From the NCBI GenBank assembly GCA_026416095.1, contig JAOAFV010000009.1, positions 1 to 60,893 on the forward strand: a stretch of 60,893 nt of DNA, in the 5' to 3' direction. The first letter of the stretch is position 1. Each line of letters opens with the position of its first letter. A program made the position numbers and the translations under genes. The notes under the pieces were generated by a model that did no database searches, was not told where the DNA came from, and worked only from the letters and a program-made list of their open reading frames with translations. The stretch is from Bacteroidales bacterium (GTDB lineage Bacteria > Bacteroidota > Bacteroidia > Bacteroidales > GWA2-32-17). Positions 8,990-18,145 of this stretch are shown piece after piece.

Positions 8990-10060
8990 ATGAAAGTTAA
9001 TGTCTTAAATAAATTTTTATTTTTGAGTATTATTAGTTGTTGCCCTATATTTTTCATTCTACTTTACAGTTGTTCATCATCGTGCGATTGCAGATTATTA
9101 ATTGAAAAAGGAAATAGGTATTATGATAAGAATAACAAACCATTTACAGGTAAATGTTACATAATTTCCGATACTATAAAAAAAGAATTTTTTTACAAAG
9201 AAGGCTATTTACACGGAATTTCATATGTTTATGGAAATTATGGTAAGAAAATTGCCGAATTCAGATATTTAAAAGGGCTACGACATGGAAAACAAATAAT
9301 AAGAAACTTTAAAGGCGATATTATATTAGAAGAAAATTACAATCACGGTAAACTTGAAGGAAAGAAAATAGAATGGTACGATAATAGAAAAGTAAAAGAA
9401 ATTTCGGAATTCAAAAATGGGAAATTAAATGGTGAACAATTATTATTTTTTAAAAGTGGTAGAAAAAAAGAGAGAAGGTTTTTTAAAGAAGGATTAAAAC
9501 ATGGTGAATGGATTGTATGGTACGAAAACGGAGTTGTTAAACAGCAAGGTAAATATAAAAACGATAAAGAACATGGAATATGGGTAACATGGTACGAAAA
9601 TGGAACCCCCCAATCTAAAATACAATACGAAGAAGGAATACCAAATGGTAAATTCCAAGTATGGTACGAAAATTCCATGTTACAACAAGAAGGTTATTAT
9701 AATCACGGATTCGAAGATGGTTTATGGATTGTATGGTACGAAAATGGAAAAGAAAAAAGAAAAGGTTATATAAAAAATGGATTAGAACAAGGGTTATGGG
9801 TTACTTATTATCCTAACGGACAAAAAATGTCGGAAGATTACTATATAGATGGTAAAGAAAATGGTATTTCTAAACAATGGTACGAAAATGGTCAATTAAA
9901 ATGCATAGTAAATTATAAAAACGGAGTTTACGACGGTGAAGTTTTATATTTTAACCCCAACGGACAAATTCAAACAAAAGCTATTTTCAAAAATGGTCAG
10001 TTAATTTCTATTCCATATCAAAAACGTGACACTTCAATAAAAGAGATACCAGTATTCTAA
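8990..10060 (+). CDS. MORN-repeat (YwqK-type) lipoprotein
   Basis: A 356-residue protein with a lipobox-like LLYSC after a hydrophobic leader, so probably lipid-anchored. From about residue 60 to 340 it is a chain of roughly a dozen short repeats of about 23 residues built on WYENGxxxxxGxYKNGxxHG, the MORN_2/YwqK variant. These repeats form an elongated beta-meander. In Bacteroidota such proteins are common; databases sometimes call them 'toxin-antitoxin system YwqK family antitoxin', but no partner toxin is next to this one. It follows the PBP4 gene by 23 nt on the same strand, so a cell-envelope role is plausible but unproven. The repeat DNA (tggtacgaaaa) recurs many times and could drive copy-number change. 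Confidence 0.85.
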   Translation: MKVNVLNKFLFLSIISCCPIFFILLYSCSSSCDCRLLIEKGNRYYDKNNKPFTGKCYIISDTIKKEFFYKEGYLHGISYVYGNYGKKIAEFRYLKGLRHGKQIIRNFKGDIILEENYNHGKLEGKKIEWYDNRKVKEISEFKNGKLNGEQLLFFKSGRKKERRFFKEGLKHGEWIVWYENGVVKQQGKYKNDKEHGIWVTWYENGTPQSKIQYEEGIPNGKFQVWYENSMLQQEGYYNHGFEDGLWIVWYENGKEKRKGYIKNGLEQGLWVTYYPNGQKMSEDYYIDGKENGISKQWYENGQLKCIVNYKNGVYDGEVLYFNPNGQIQTKAIFKNGQLISIPYQKRDTSIKEIPVF

Positions 10061-10926
10061 ATTTCTTAGTACTCTATCTCCATTTTTATGCACTACAATT
10101 ATCAATTAAAAAATTTTAAAGAAATGACAATTTATTTTAAGATAAATCAATTAAACTCCCACATTGTAGAATGCTTACTTAAATAATTGACCTCTACTAT
10201 ACTATTTTTACTTTTCTTTATTTTTGTTGTAAAATTTATACAACTCGTTTCAATTAAAACGGTAACCTCTCACTTTACTAATTAGCATAGAAATAAGATA
10301 TTCCATAATAATCGCATTAAAAAACTGACCTTTCAGCCTATTTTATGAAATCAATGTAGTTTTCTTCTCAAAAATCTCTTTATATGCTGTTTAAATAGTT
10401 TTTTTTGTAATTATTTTATACCACATAAATAAACGCCTCTATAAAAAGAAATGGTTACCCAAAATGAGTGTACAAGTTTTTACGACCCACAACTTATGTA
10501 CATACAATTAAAGAAAATTACTGAAGCAAAAAAATGTGTATTATCAAAAAAAAATAGAAAAAATAACACGCAAAGTACCTTTGAATAATAACCAAACCTA
10601 TATTTATACCTTCAGCGAAACAACATTGTTAATAGACGATTAGTACCACCGCTATCGATACAAAAGAAAACTTCGATTCAACATAACATTGTTAATGGAC
10701 GATGGTAATTATTACTACCCCAAAGAATTTTAAGATAGATAAGGCATAATAAAAGATATACAAGAACCGAAACGAAATACAACAGATGTTTGATGTAAAG
10801 AAAAAACATTATTTGAAGCAGGTAAAATACACATGCAATTAATTAATTATTATTAAAACATTCACGAATTAAGATACTTTTTACTTCTCTAGAAGATAAT
10901 AAAGATAATAAAACTGAAAAATAAAT
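10061..10926. other. 866-nt gene-free region with decayed coding-like sequence
   Basis: No convincing gene. One short frame, 10451-10588 (+), gives 45 codons starting MVTQNECTSFYDPQ, without homology I recognise. Another plus-strand frame from 10512 to about 10860 reads like protein interrupted by four stops, including TLLIDD and, 21 codons later, TLLMDDGNYYY. The matching DNA is a 19-nt direct repeat with one mismatch at 10622-10640 and 10685-10703. I read this as a possible relic of a repeat-coding gene. The first 380 nt show nothing. Confidence 0.4.
10622..10703 (+). repeat. Imperfect 19-nt direct repeat, 63-nt period
   Basis: aacattgttaatagacgat (10622-10640) recurs as aacattgttaatggacgat (10685-10703). 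The 63-nt period is a whole number of codons, which fits a repeated protein module in a decayed gene. Confidence 0.55.
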
Positions 10927-12666
10927 TTAACCATCACATAACACTGATAAGAGCTTTATTTCATTATTTCTTATGACCTCTATGTAAATTATTTTATTAT
11001 ATTCTAAATCAGACAAACATTCCATGTAATCATATATATTATTTACTTTACAATCATTTATTTTTATAATAATGTCTCCTTTTTGAATTTGTGCTTTTTC
11101 GGCTAATGAATTAGATTTTACTCCTAATACTTTCAGACCATTATAAGAATTGCTAACATCAGGTACTATACCTAGTGTTATTTTTAGTTCATTTTTACTT
11201 ATTTTTTGTTCTTTGCGCAAAGTTTTTTGAAAATTTATTTCTCCATTGTAATTTGCTAAGATTAATAAAATATTATAAGCAAAATCTGTAACTTCTTTTA
11301 CTTGCTTATAATTTATCTTATCAGCATCATCGAAGGGAGTATGATAATCAATATGTATGCCTGTATTAAAAAAAAGTACAGGAATATTTTTATAATAAAA
11401 CGATGCATGGTCTGAAGGACCATCACCATCTGGATTTTTATTAAGTTTAAAGCTATATTTATTTATTGAATATAAACTATCAATAATTTTTTCAAATACA
11501 GCCGAAGTAGCTACCCCACTTATGGTTAATGTTGGAATAGAATCTGAACCTCTTCCAACCATATCCAGATTAAGCATGGCTTTTACATTAATTATTGGTA
11601 TTGGAGAATTTTCAACAAAAAAAGAAGATCCAATAAGTCCCATTTCTTCGGCACTAAAAGCTACAAACATAATGCTCTTTTTAGTCTTTTTATTCTTTAA
11701 TAATCTTACTAGTTCTAATAATGAAGCTACACCCGATGCGTTATCATCGGCACCATTATGAATAGCCGTAGTGTCGGGCATTCTCGAAATAGTATTATGC
11801 CCACCTGTTCCCAAATGATCGTAATGAGCTCCCACAATTATGTATTCCTTTTTTAATTTTTTATCTTTTCCTATTTTAGTACATATTATATTATTTGTTT
11901 CTCTATAAACATCATTAAGAACTATATTGCCATAAATTCGTGATTTTAATTTTATAGGAATAAAAATGTTAGCTGTATCAGAAAAAAAACGAATGCTATC
12001 TGGATTAATATTATTTTGGTTGCATAAAATTTCAAAGACTTCATAAGTTACATAAACAACTGGAATTCCAATGTTAAACTTTTTTCCTGCCTCAGGTAAG
12101 GTATTATCGTGCCTAACTATTATAACACCATTGGCTCCTTTTTCTTTAGCCTTTATACACTTATAAAAGTCGTTATATACTCTAACAGGTAAATTATGTT
12201 TTTTGTTCTTTTCGCTAAAAAAAACCACCCATCCATTAATCTTTGTGTTTTTAAAATGATCAAATTCTATTTCATTACTTTTATAATAAAAGCCATAACC
12301 TACAAAATATGCAGTTGTATCGAGTTCTTTAGTATCTGAAAAAGTAGCAGGTACGAAATCTCGTTTTAATATAAAATTAATATTATCAATGAAAAATTTA
12401 TTTTGTGGTGAAATTAACCTATCCCAAAGAATATTAAATTTTTGAAGACCTGTTTTATTATACAATTTGCAAGAATATTTTTTATAAAATTTTAGTATAT
12501 AACTTGTTGCTAAAGAATCGCCAATTGTAGCAGGATACCTACCTTTAAATGAATCGGAAGCAAGGGTATATATGATTTCTTTTAATAGAGTAGTATCTGC
12601 TTGAGTAAAAGATTCAGACATTCCAAAGTATAATGTAAAGATAACAATAAGAATATACTTATTCAT
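10927..12666 (-). CDS. Secreted M28 metallopeptidase with PA and PDZ domains
   Basis: A 579-residue zinc aminopeptidase-like protein with a signal peptide (residues 1-22). A PA-type insert (KAKEKGANGVIIVRHDN, about 170-185) precedes the catalytic core. The di-zinc ligands are all visible in order: H in VGAHYDHLG, D in GADDNASG, E in FSAEEMGLIGS, D in LNLDMVGRG, and H in GIHIDYHTPFDD. The last 90 residues form a PDZ domain (GIVPDVS, GVKSNSLAEKAQIQKGDIII). This M28-PA-PDZ layout is common in Bacteroidota. It should degrade peptides outside the cytoplasm. Its first codons overlap the GNAT gene by 8 nt, placing it last in a four-gene minus-strand operon. Confidence 0.92.
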   Translation of the reverse strand: MNKYILIVIFTLYFGMSESFTQADTTLLKEIIYTLASDSFKGRYPATIGDSLATSYILKFYKKYSCKLYNKTGLQKFNILWDRLISPQNKFFIDNINFILKRDFVPATFSDTKELDTTAYFVGYGFYYKSNEIEFDHFKNTKINGWVVFFSEKNKKHNLPVRVYNDFYKCIKAKEKGANGVIIVRHDNTLPEAGKKFNIGIPVVYVTYEVFEILCNQNNINPDSIRFFSDTANIFIPIKLKSRIYGNIVLNDVYRETNNIICTKIGKDKKLKKEYIIVGAHYDHLGTGGHNTISRMPDTTAIHNGADDNASGVASLLELVRLLKNKKTKKSIMFVAFSAEEMGLIGSSFFVENSPIPIINVKAMLNLDMVGRGSDSIPTLTISGVATSAVFEKIIDSLYSINKYSFKLNKNPDGDGPSDHASFYYKNIPVLFFNTGIHIDYHTPFDDADKINYKQVKEVTDFAYNILLILANYNGEINFQKTLRKEQKISKNELKITLGIVPDVSNSYNGLKVLGVKSNSLAEKAQIQKGDIIIKINDCKVNNIYDYMECLSDLEYNKIIYIEVIRNNEIKLLSVLCDG

Positions 12667-13114
12667 ACGACCTTAAAATAAAAACTAAATAATCGTTTAA
12701 TTCTTTAAATTTATATTTTTTATAAAGGTTTATTGCATTCTTATTTTCACGGTGAACTTCTAATTTAATTTGCATATTCATCTTTTTTCCAATCTCAATA
12801 CATTTTTCAAATAGCATACTACCAAACCCTTTTTTTTGATAAGCAGGATGAATACAAAAATGATGAAGATACAAACGTCTGCCGTCATTTGTTATCCATG
12901 CTGTTCCAATAATTTTTTTTGTCAATTTTTCTTCTAAAACGAAGAGAACACCACCATGTTTTAAAGTTGAATTAATTGTGTCAATATTATCGGCCCTTTC
13001 CGGATTATTTAGTTTTGTACTTTCCCATAATTTCAATACGTTGTAATAGTCAGCATTTGTAAATTCTCTAATTATATAGTCTTCATTTATTGATTTTTCT
13101 GACATAAGCTTCAT
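12659..13114 (-). CDS. GNAT family N-acetyltransferase
   Basis: A 151-residue acetyl-CoA-dependent transferase of the GNAT fold. The acetyl-CoA binding segment is HHFCIHPAYQKKGFGSMLFE (the Q/R-x-x-G-x-G/A pyrophosphate loop), followed by INLYKKYKFKE, the usual C-terminal helix-strand. The substrate is not predictable. The start is uncertain: ATG 13114 or ATG 13105 (MSEKSINEDY). Either overlaps the end of the NfeD gene by 23-32 nt, and the 3' end overlaps the M28 gene by 8 nt, so translation is probably coupled through this operon. Confidence 0.85.
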   Translation of the reverse strand: MKLMSEKSINEDYIIREFTNADYYNVLKLWESTKLNNPERADNIDTINSTLKHGGVLFVLEEKLTKKIIGTAWITNDGRRLYLHHFCIHPAYQKKGFGSMLFEKCIEIGKKMNMQIKLEVHRENKNAINLYKKYKFKELNDYLVFILRSYE

Positions 13115-14468
13115 TATTTAAGAAATTTACAACATAAATTTCTGTGTCTGGTTCAAGAAATCCTTCTTCAGAAATTGCATCATAAATCTCACCATCTACT
13201 ACTATTTTGCCTGATGGACGTAACTTTGTGAGACACCTTCCTCTTTTACCAATTATTTTAGAAATTTTGATATCAACTCCAATAAAACCATCTTCTTTTT
13301 TTTCTTCGGTTAATAATGAAAATTTTGGAAACTTTTTACTTGCAAATATTTTTCCACTTAAAAACAACGACAAAATAAAAGATAATGAAAAAGATAACAT
13401 AACAATAAGAAAATTTTTAAAAATGTCTACTAAAGGCACATTTTTAAAGTCAAAACTAAAATTTATTGTCATACTTAAAATAAGAGCTATAATTGCAAGA
13501 ATTAATCCTATTATTCCTAAGAGGCCAAACCCTGGAGTAACAAATATTTCAATAATTATTAAAACAAGACCAATGATAAAAAGTAATATTTCCCAATGTT
13601 TTGCTAAGCCTTCAAGATAAAGAGGTAAAAAATAGAGAATAGCAGCACAAGTAGCAATAATACCCGGGAACCCAAAGCCAGGAGTTTGTAATTCATAATA
13701 TATTCCGCCAAATATTAATAACAATAAAATACTCTGCACTATAGGATTAAGAAAAAACATTACGATAGATTCTATAAAAGAAGGATTATATTCTGAAATC
13801 GAATACTTTTCAATACCATTTAATTTTAAAATTTTTTCGATGCTTTCTACATTACCGTCACAAAAGCCGACTTTAATGGCTTCGTTAGTAGTTAAAGATA
13901 AAACTTTACCTCTTTCACTTATTCCTTCAATATAAACTGAAGAGTCGACCATTGCTTCGGCGATTTTTGGGTCTCGTATCCATTTTTCTATAGTATCGCC
14001 ATTTTGAACAATTTTATATTTACCATGATATTCTGCTGTTGCTCTCATTAAGGCACGCATATACGATTGGAATTTATCGGGGGCAATTTTTCCGTCGGCT
14101 GTTAAAACAGTGGCTGCACCTATAACACTTCCTTCTCTCATATAAATTTTCTTGCACGACAAAGCAATTAATGCTCCAGCCGAAACGGCATTGGTATTAA
14201 TAAATACATAAGTTGGTATTTTCGATGTAAGAATTTTCGTTCTTATTGAATCGGCTATGTCGACTTGTCCACCATAAGTGTTAAGTTCAAGAATAATAAG
14301 ATTAAAATTTTCACTTTGCGCTTTATTGTAAACATTTTTTACTAATTCCCATGCCGGTTTAAATATTTCTGATTTTATACGAAACTTTAGTATTCGGTAT
14401 TCCTGAGTTTTTAAAGTTAAATTTATGACAATAAAAATTAGAATAACATAAATTCTGAATATTAGCAT
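13083..14468 (-). CDS. NfeD-type membrane serine protease (ClpP-class)
   Basis: A 461-residue protein with three parts: a signal peptide/TM, a ClpP-like serine protease domain, and membrane helices followed by a C-terminal NfeD OB-fold. The catalytic serine is in NAVSAGALIALSCKKIYM and the oxyanion region in LNTYGGQVDIADSI. The membrane block (about residues 230-370) contains several glycine/proline-rich helices (TPGFGFPGI, TPGFGLLGIIG). The C-terminal OB domain shows GKRGRCLTKLRPSGKIVVDG. This is the long NfeD1b class; partners are usually SPFH/flotillin proteins, not found here. It starts 2 nt from the upstream PD40 gene, in the same operon. Confidence 0.9.
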   Translation of the reverse strand: MLIFRIYVILIFIVINLTLKTQEYRILKFRIKSEIFKPAWELVKNVYNKAQSENFNLIILELNTYGGQVDIADSIRTKILTSKIPTYVFINTNAVSAGALIALSCKKIYMREGSVIGAATVLTADGKIAPDKFQSYMRALMRATAEYHGKYKIVQNGDTIEKWIRDPKIAEAMVDSSVYIEGISERGKVLSLTTNEAIKVGFCDGNVESIEKILKLNGIEKYSISEYNPSFIESIVMFFLNPIVQSILLLLIFGGIYYELQTPGFGFPGIIATCAAILYFLPLYLEGLAKHWEILLFIIGLVLIIIEIFVTPGFGLLGIIGLILAIIALILSMTINFSFDFKNVPLVDIFKNFLIVMLSFSLSFILSLFLSGKIFASKKFPKFSLLTEEKKEDGFIGVDIKISKIIGKRGRCLTKLRPSGKIVVDGEIYDAISEEGFLEPDTEIYVVNFLNNEAYVRKINK

Positions 14469-14470
14469 TT

Positions 14471-16102
14471 CTATTCTTTATTTAATAAGAAATGACGAAG
14501 TGTTGTAGGTGTTTCAAACCCTTCTACTTTTTGTGTTTTAAATTTCAGAGTATATGGTTTATAGCCATCGGCTTTAACAAGTACCTCGTATCTTCTGTCG
14601 GATGTTAAGGTAATAAAGTATTCACCATCGCTATTTGTTTCGGTTTGATAATTCTGTTCGTCAGTTAAATCTTTAAAAATTAAGGTTGCTGAAAGAGGGT
14701 TACCGTTATCGGCATCTGAAACTTTACCCTTCATTATTACTATTGTGTTTCCAATAATTGATTGAGCAATATTTCTTGGTATTTCTTTATAAGTATTAAA
14801 ATATTTACTCATATCGACTTTATAAATGTCGAATTCACCATATCCACCCTCGCGATTACTTGAAATATAAGCATTTCTTCTGTCAGAAGTTAATACAAAG
14901 TGAATTTCATCTCTTGTGGTGTTAATGGGGTAACCAAGATTAATTGGTTTAGACCATTGTCCGTTTTCAAAGTAAGTCATAAAAATATCGTACCCCCCCA
15001 TTGTATTATGTCCCTTGGAACTAAAGAACAATGTTTTGCCATCTGGGTGAATATAAACTCCAATTTCGTCGTAAGGGGTATTTACCACTGGGCCCAGATT
15101 TTCTGGAATACCCCATGTTTCTCCTACTTTTTTAACCATGTATATATCACCATGCCCCAACCCTTCTTTACGTTCACTTACGAAGAACATAGTACTTCCG
15201 TCGGAAGTCACACATGCTGAACTTTCAAAATACGTTGAATTAATTTGTTTAGGTAATGGTTTAGGGTTGCTCCATTCGCCAGTTGGTCCTTTTTCACTGT
15301 AATAAATGTCGCCACTTCCTGTTACACCAGGAATATTTTTGTAAATAAAAATAACATTTCCGTCGGGCGAAATACTTGTATTAGCATCGTGGTAATCGGT
15401 ATTTATTGGGGCACCTATATTTTTTATTTCAGACCATTGCTTATTTTTTTCGTCCCATTTTGCAATGTAAATATCATCGTAATAACAATCTGCCTCGTAG
15501 TCATATTTACCTCCTGTATTATCGGGCCTACGTGTTGTAAATATTAGCGTTTTTCCGTCGGCAGTAATTGAAGGATTCGCATCTACAAATTTTGAGTTTA
15601 TAATATTTCCGGCATTTTCTATTTTAACTTCAACAGGTTTTTTCATAAGTTCTTTCGCCGTTATTGCTTGTTCAATTAATACATTTACATAATCGCGTTC
15701 ACCTTGTTTAGGCGATAATTTACTTTTATATTTATAATAATATTCAAGTGCTTTATCTATATCGCCGTTGTAATGGTATGCCTGTCCCAATAACAAATAT
15801 GCATCTTTACGAATTGAAGTATCGAGTTCAATAGCTCTTTGAAGGTATTGTAAAGCGCTATCTGGAGTTTTAAGTTCAACATAACAGAATCCTATTCTAT
15901 AATTAAGCATAGCATGATTTTCGTTGCCTGGATAAATTTCTTTTAGTAATCGTAAAGCACCTTTAAAATTCTCATTATTAAACATTAGCCACGCTTGCGA
16001 ATATTTGAGAGCAAAACCTTCTGTTTCTTTTTGAGCAAAAGAGTTAAAATTAACAAACACAAGTAATGTAATTAAAGCAAGAAAATTCTTGAACATATTC
16101 AA
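14471..16102 (-). CDS. TPR-PD40 envelope protein with carboxypeptidase-regulatory C terminus
   Basis: A 543-residue exported protein (signal peptide ending NSFAQ). Residues about 30-130 hold TPR-like helices (ENFKGALRLLKEIYPGNE; AYLLLGQAYHYNGDIDKALE). Residues 165-430 form a PD40/WD40-like propeller with the repeat signature INTDYHDANTSISPDG, TVFF-type strands and GHGDIYM. Residues 450-540 form a CarboxypepD_reg sandwich. Unlike the two related proteins at 22642-24768 and 42544-44544 it has no C-terminal OmpA domain. First gene of a four-gene operon with nfeD, GNAT and M28. It may scaffold the periplasm or outer membrane; function is inferred from family only. Confidence 0.85.
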   Translation of the reverse strand: MNMFKNFLALITLLVFVNFNSFAQKETEGFALKYSQAWLMFNNENFKGALRLLKEIYPGNENHAMLNYRIGFCYVELKTPDSALQYLQRAIELDTSIRKDAYLLLGQAYHYNGDIDKALEYYYKYKSKLSPKQGERDYVNVLIEQAITAKELMKKPVEVKIENAGNIINSKFVDANPSITADGKTLIFTTRRPDNTGGKYDYEADCYYDDIYIAKWDEKNKQWSEIKNIGAPINTDYHDANTSISPDGNVIFIYKNIPGVTGSGDIYYSEKGPTGEWSNPKPLPKQINSTYFESSACVTSDGSTMFFVSERKEGLGHGDIYMVKKVGETWGIPENLGPVVNTPYDEIGVYIHPDGKTLFFSSKGHNTMGGYDIFMTYFENGQWSKPINLGYPINTTRDEIHFVLTSDRRNAYISSNREGGYGEFDIYKVDMSKYFNTYKEIPRNIAQSIIGNTIVIMKGKVSDADNGNPLSATLIFKDLTDEQNYQTETNSDGEYFITLTSDRRYEVLVKADGYKPYTLKFKTQKVEGFETPTTLRHFLLNKE

Positions 16103-16110
16103 TTTTTTTA

Positions 16111-16142
16111 CAAAGTAACCAAATAAATTTTAATAATACAAA
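16111..16142 (-). promoter_or_regulatory. Putative promoter TTTG-N20-TTACTTTG for the PD40-nfeD-GNAT-M28 operon
   Basis: On the minus strand TTTG (16139-16142) is followed after 20 nt by TTACTTTG (16111-16118), one mismatch from TAnnTTTG. The ATG is at 16102, 8 nt past the box. Confidence 0.5.
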
Positions 16143-16148
16143 AAATTA

Positions 16149-17753
16149 TTATTTTAATGTTTCCCATTCGGCAAAATGTTCGAAAATAACATGTGTTTTT
16201 GGTTCTGTTACATATGATTCATTAGAATTATAAGACCATTCGAGATATTCAGAGCCTCCACCGCTTTGAGTAGTAATAAGAAATTTATTTGGTAAATAAC
16301 CAAATCCTTCTGCTTGTGTTCGTGGCGATGAAGAATCGCCGGCATTAGCATCGACTGGTATCCAGCCATATTCAGGCAAATATATTTCTGCCCATCTGTG
16401 ATAAGTATTATCAATAGACACTTCGTCGCCACGCATAACCAGAGAACCAACATATCTTGCAGGTATACCTGCAGCTCTACATAGTGCAATATAAGAAAAT
16501 GTGTACTCGGAGCAAGAACCTGTGCCACGTTTCAAAATAGTTGGTGCTATGTCCCAACCTCCTGCCATTTCGTAATCTAATTTTTCTATAACATAATTAT
16601 ACAGCTTACGAGCAATCCAATAAGGATTTTTTTCGTTTGCAACAATTTTTTTTACAATATTTGTTATTATGGTGTCGTTTATTCGGTATTTATCATCGTT
16701 TTTAAGGTAAATTTTCACACTATCGGGTAAAGTATTTAGGTTTCCTACTTTATGAGGATAAACAAAATACCTTACGGAGCTTATTTCAGCTTCTACGTCC
16801 ATTGAAAGTTCTATTTTTTGCAAAGGCTTTATGTCGGTAAGTTTTATTTTTGCAATTTTCTGATTCCATTTATCTTTTAAGAATTCAACATTTTTTACAC
16901 TAAATTTTATATTTTTTATTTTCTGAAATTGTGTAGATTGAGGACACGCGTAAAAGACATTATACTCTTTAACCACATTTGGGCCAAAATTACAAACAGT
17001 ATAAATGTAGCTAACTTTAACTTTTCGAGTATTAAAGGTTGTATATTTTTCTTCATCTAATTTTAATTTATAAATTTTTTTTGTTTCAATATCGGTAACC
17101 CAAAGATTTTGACCATCAAAACATATAGAACTTGCATAAGGGCCTGGGGCATCGAAAAAGAAAATAACCATACCCGAAGCGGGGTCAATCATATAAATTT
17201 CGTCTTTTATTCTATCTGTTACCCACAAATAATTACCATCGAAAGCTATTCCATTTGGATCGGAGGAAGGTGATTTAAAAGAATTTATTATTGTTCCATC
17301 TTCCGGGTCGAATTGAAATATCATATCGCTTTTATTATCGGTACACCATAAATATTTTCCATCGTATGTCAAACCTAAAGGAGAATTTGAGGGTGGCGAT
17401 ACAATTTTTTCAATATCACCGGTAGTTAGGTTAATTTTAAAAACTTTTCCAATGTAATACTCGAACATGGGTATACCACCTCTTAAATCAGTACACCATA
17501 AATAACCATTGTTAAAAGCCAGTCCAGCTGGCCAATATCCTGGCGATTGAATTTTTTTTAAAATCTTGCCAGTTGAAGTATCAATAGAATAAATAACATC
17601 ATCTTTCCAGTCGGCAATCCATAAATTTTTACCATCAAATGTTATTCCCGATGGGAAACGGCCTGGCGAATTTAATTCCTTAATTTTTTTGCCAGTATAA
17701 GAATAAACACTACTATAGAACAATAAAAGAATTACTAAAAATATAGTTTTCAT
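16149..17753 (-). CDS. Secreted beta-propeller plus transglutaminase-like protein
   Basis: A 534-residue exported protein. Residues about 20-240 form a six-bladed NHL/Vgb-type propeller whose blades repeat GITFDGKNLWIADWKDD, GLTYDGKYLWCTDNKSD and GIAFDGNYLWVTDRIKD. A linker beta domain follows. Residues about 380-480 form a transglutaminase-like core with the triad Cys (GSCSEYTF, near 414), His (TYHRWAEIYL, near 451) and Asp (WIPVDANAGD, near 466). Such domains act as cysteine proteases, amidases or transamidases; the triad here looks intact. No operon partner: the upstream side is 392 nt of gene-free DNA and the downstream gap to the next operon is 46 nt. Confidence 0.88.
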   Translation of the reverse strand: MKTIFLVILLLFYSSVYSYTGKKIKELNSPGRFPSGITFDGKNLWIADWKDDVIYSIDTSTGKILKKIQSPGYWPAGLAFNNGYLWCTDLRGGIPMFEYYIGKVFKINLTTGDIEKIVSPPSNSPLGLTYDGKYLWCTDNKSDMIFQFDPEDGTIINSFKSPSSDPNGIAFDGNYLWVTDRIKDEIYMIDPASGMVIFFFDAPGPYASSICFDGQNLWVTDIETKKIYKLKLDEEKYTTFNTRKVKVSYIYTVCNFGPNVVKEYNVFYACPQSTQFQKIKNIKFSVKNVEFLKDKWNQKIAKIKLTDIKPLQKIELSMDVEAEISSVRYFVYPHKVGNLNTLPDSVKIYLKNDDKYRINDTIITNIVKKIVANEKNPYWIARKLYNYVIEKLDYEMAGGWDIAPTILKRGTGSCSEYTFSYIALCRAAGIPARYVGSLVMRGDEVSIDNTYHRWAEIYLPEYGWIPVDANAGDSSSPRTQAEGFGYLPNKFLITTQSGGGSEYLEWSYNSNESYVTEPKTHVIFEHFAEWETLK

Positions 17754-18145
17754 TTTTTTTTTACAAATTTACTTAATATTTCATTCATTCTTCATAATTA
17801 AGTAATAATTTTTGTGAAGAAATTTGTTACTTAATTGTTATTTCTTAATGCATTTAAGTAGTGAAATATAAAAAAGTTATTTATAAATGGAGGAGCAAAA
17901 CAAAAGACATTTAATAAACTCTTAATTAAAGTATATAACTTGATTACACATAATTGTTTCACCCTCAACAACAACGATAATTACACATCATTTAGTAAAA
18001 CCAAGCATTAATAGTGCCTTGAAAAAATATATAATGTTTAATGAATTAAATTCATTTTGCAATTAAAAAAATATCTAACAAATTCTTAAATTACTATAAT
18101 ACCTGTCATGCAAGAAATTCTAATAGAATAATAATTATCGATTAA
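17754..18145. other. 392-nt gene-free AT-rich spacer
   Basis: It contains the putative -7 box for the propeller-transglutaminase gene at 17764-17771 and otherwise nothing I can support. It follows the stop of cdaA at 18146, so the rest is probably cdaA 3' region. No long hairpin was seen. Confidence 0.5.
17764..17771 (-). promoter_or_regulatory. Putative -7 box (TAAATTTG)
   Basis: An exact TAnnTTTG match on the minus strand, 10 nt before ATG 17753, implying a very short leader. Confidence 0.45.

Noticed and set aside
8990-10060. MORN protein as half of a toxin-antitoxin pair
   Set aside because: No toxin gene is adjacent, it has a lipoprotein leader, and the YwqK antitoxin label is a database name not a demonstrated role.
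10451-10588. 45-codon small protein starting MVTQNECTSF
   Set aside because: No promoter, no homology recognised and it sits inside decayed sequence; kept only as a note.
16208-16528. 106-codon minus-strand frame inside the transglutaminase gene
   Set aside because: Same strand, other frame, overlapping the catalytic core; the real gene has the triad.
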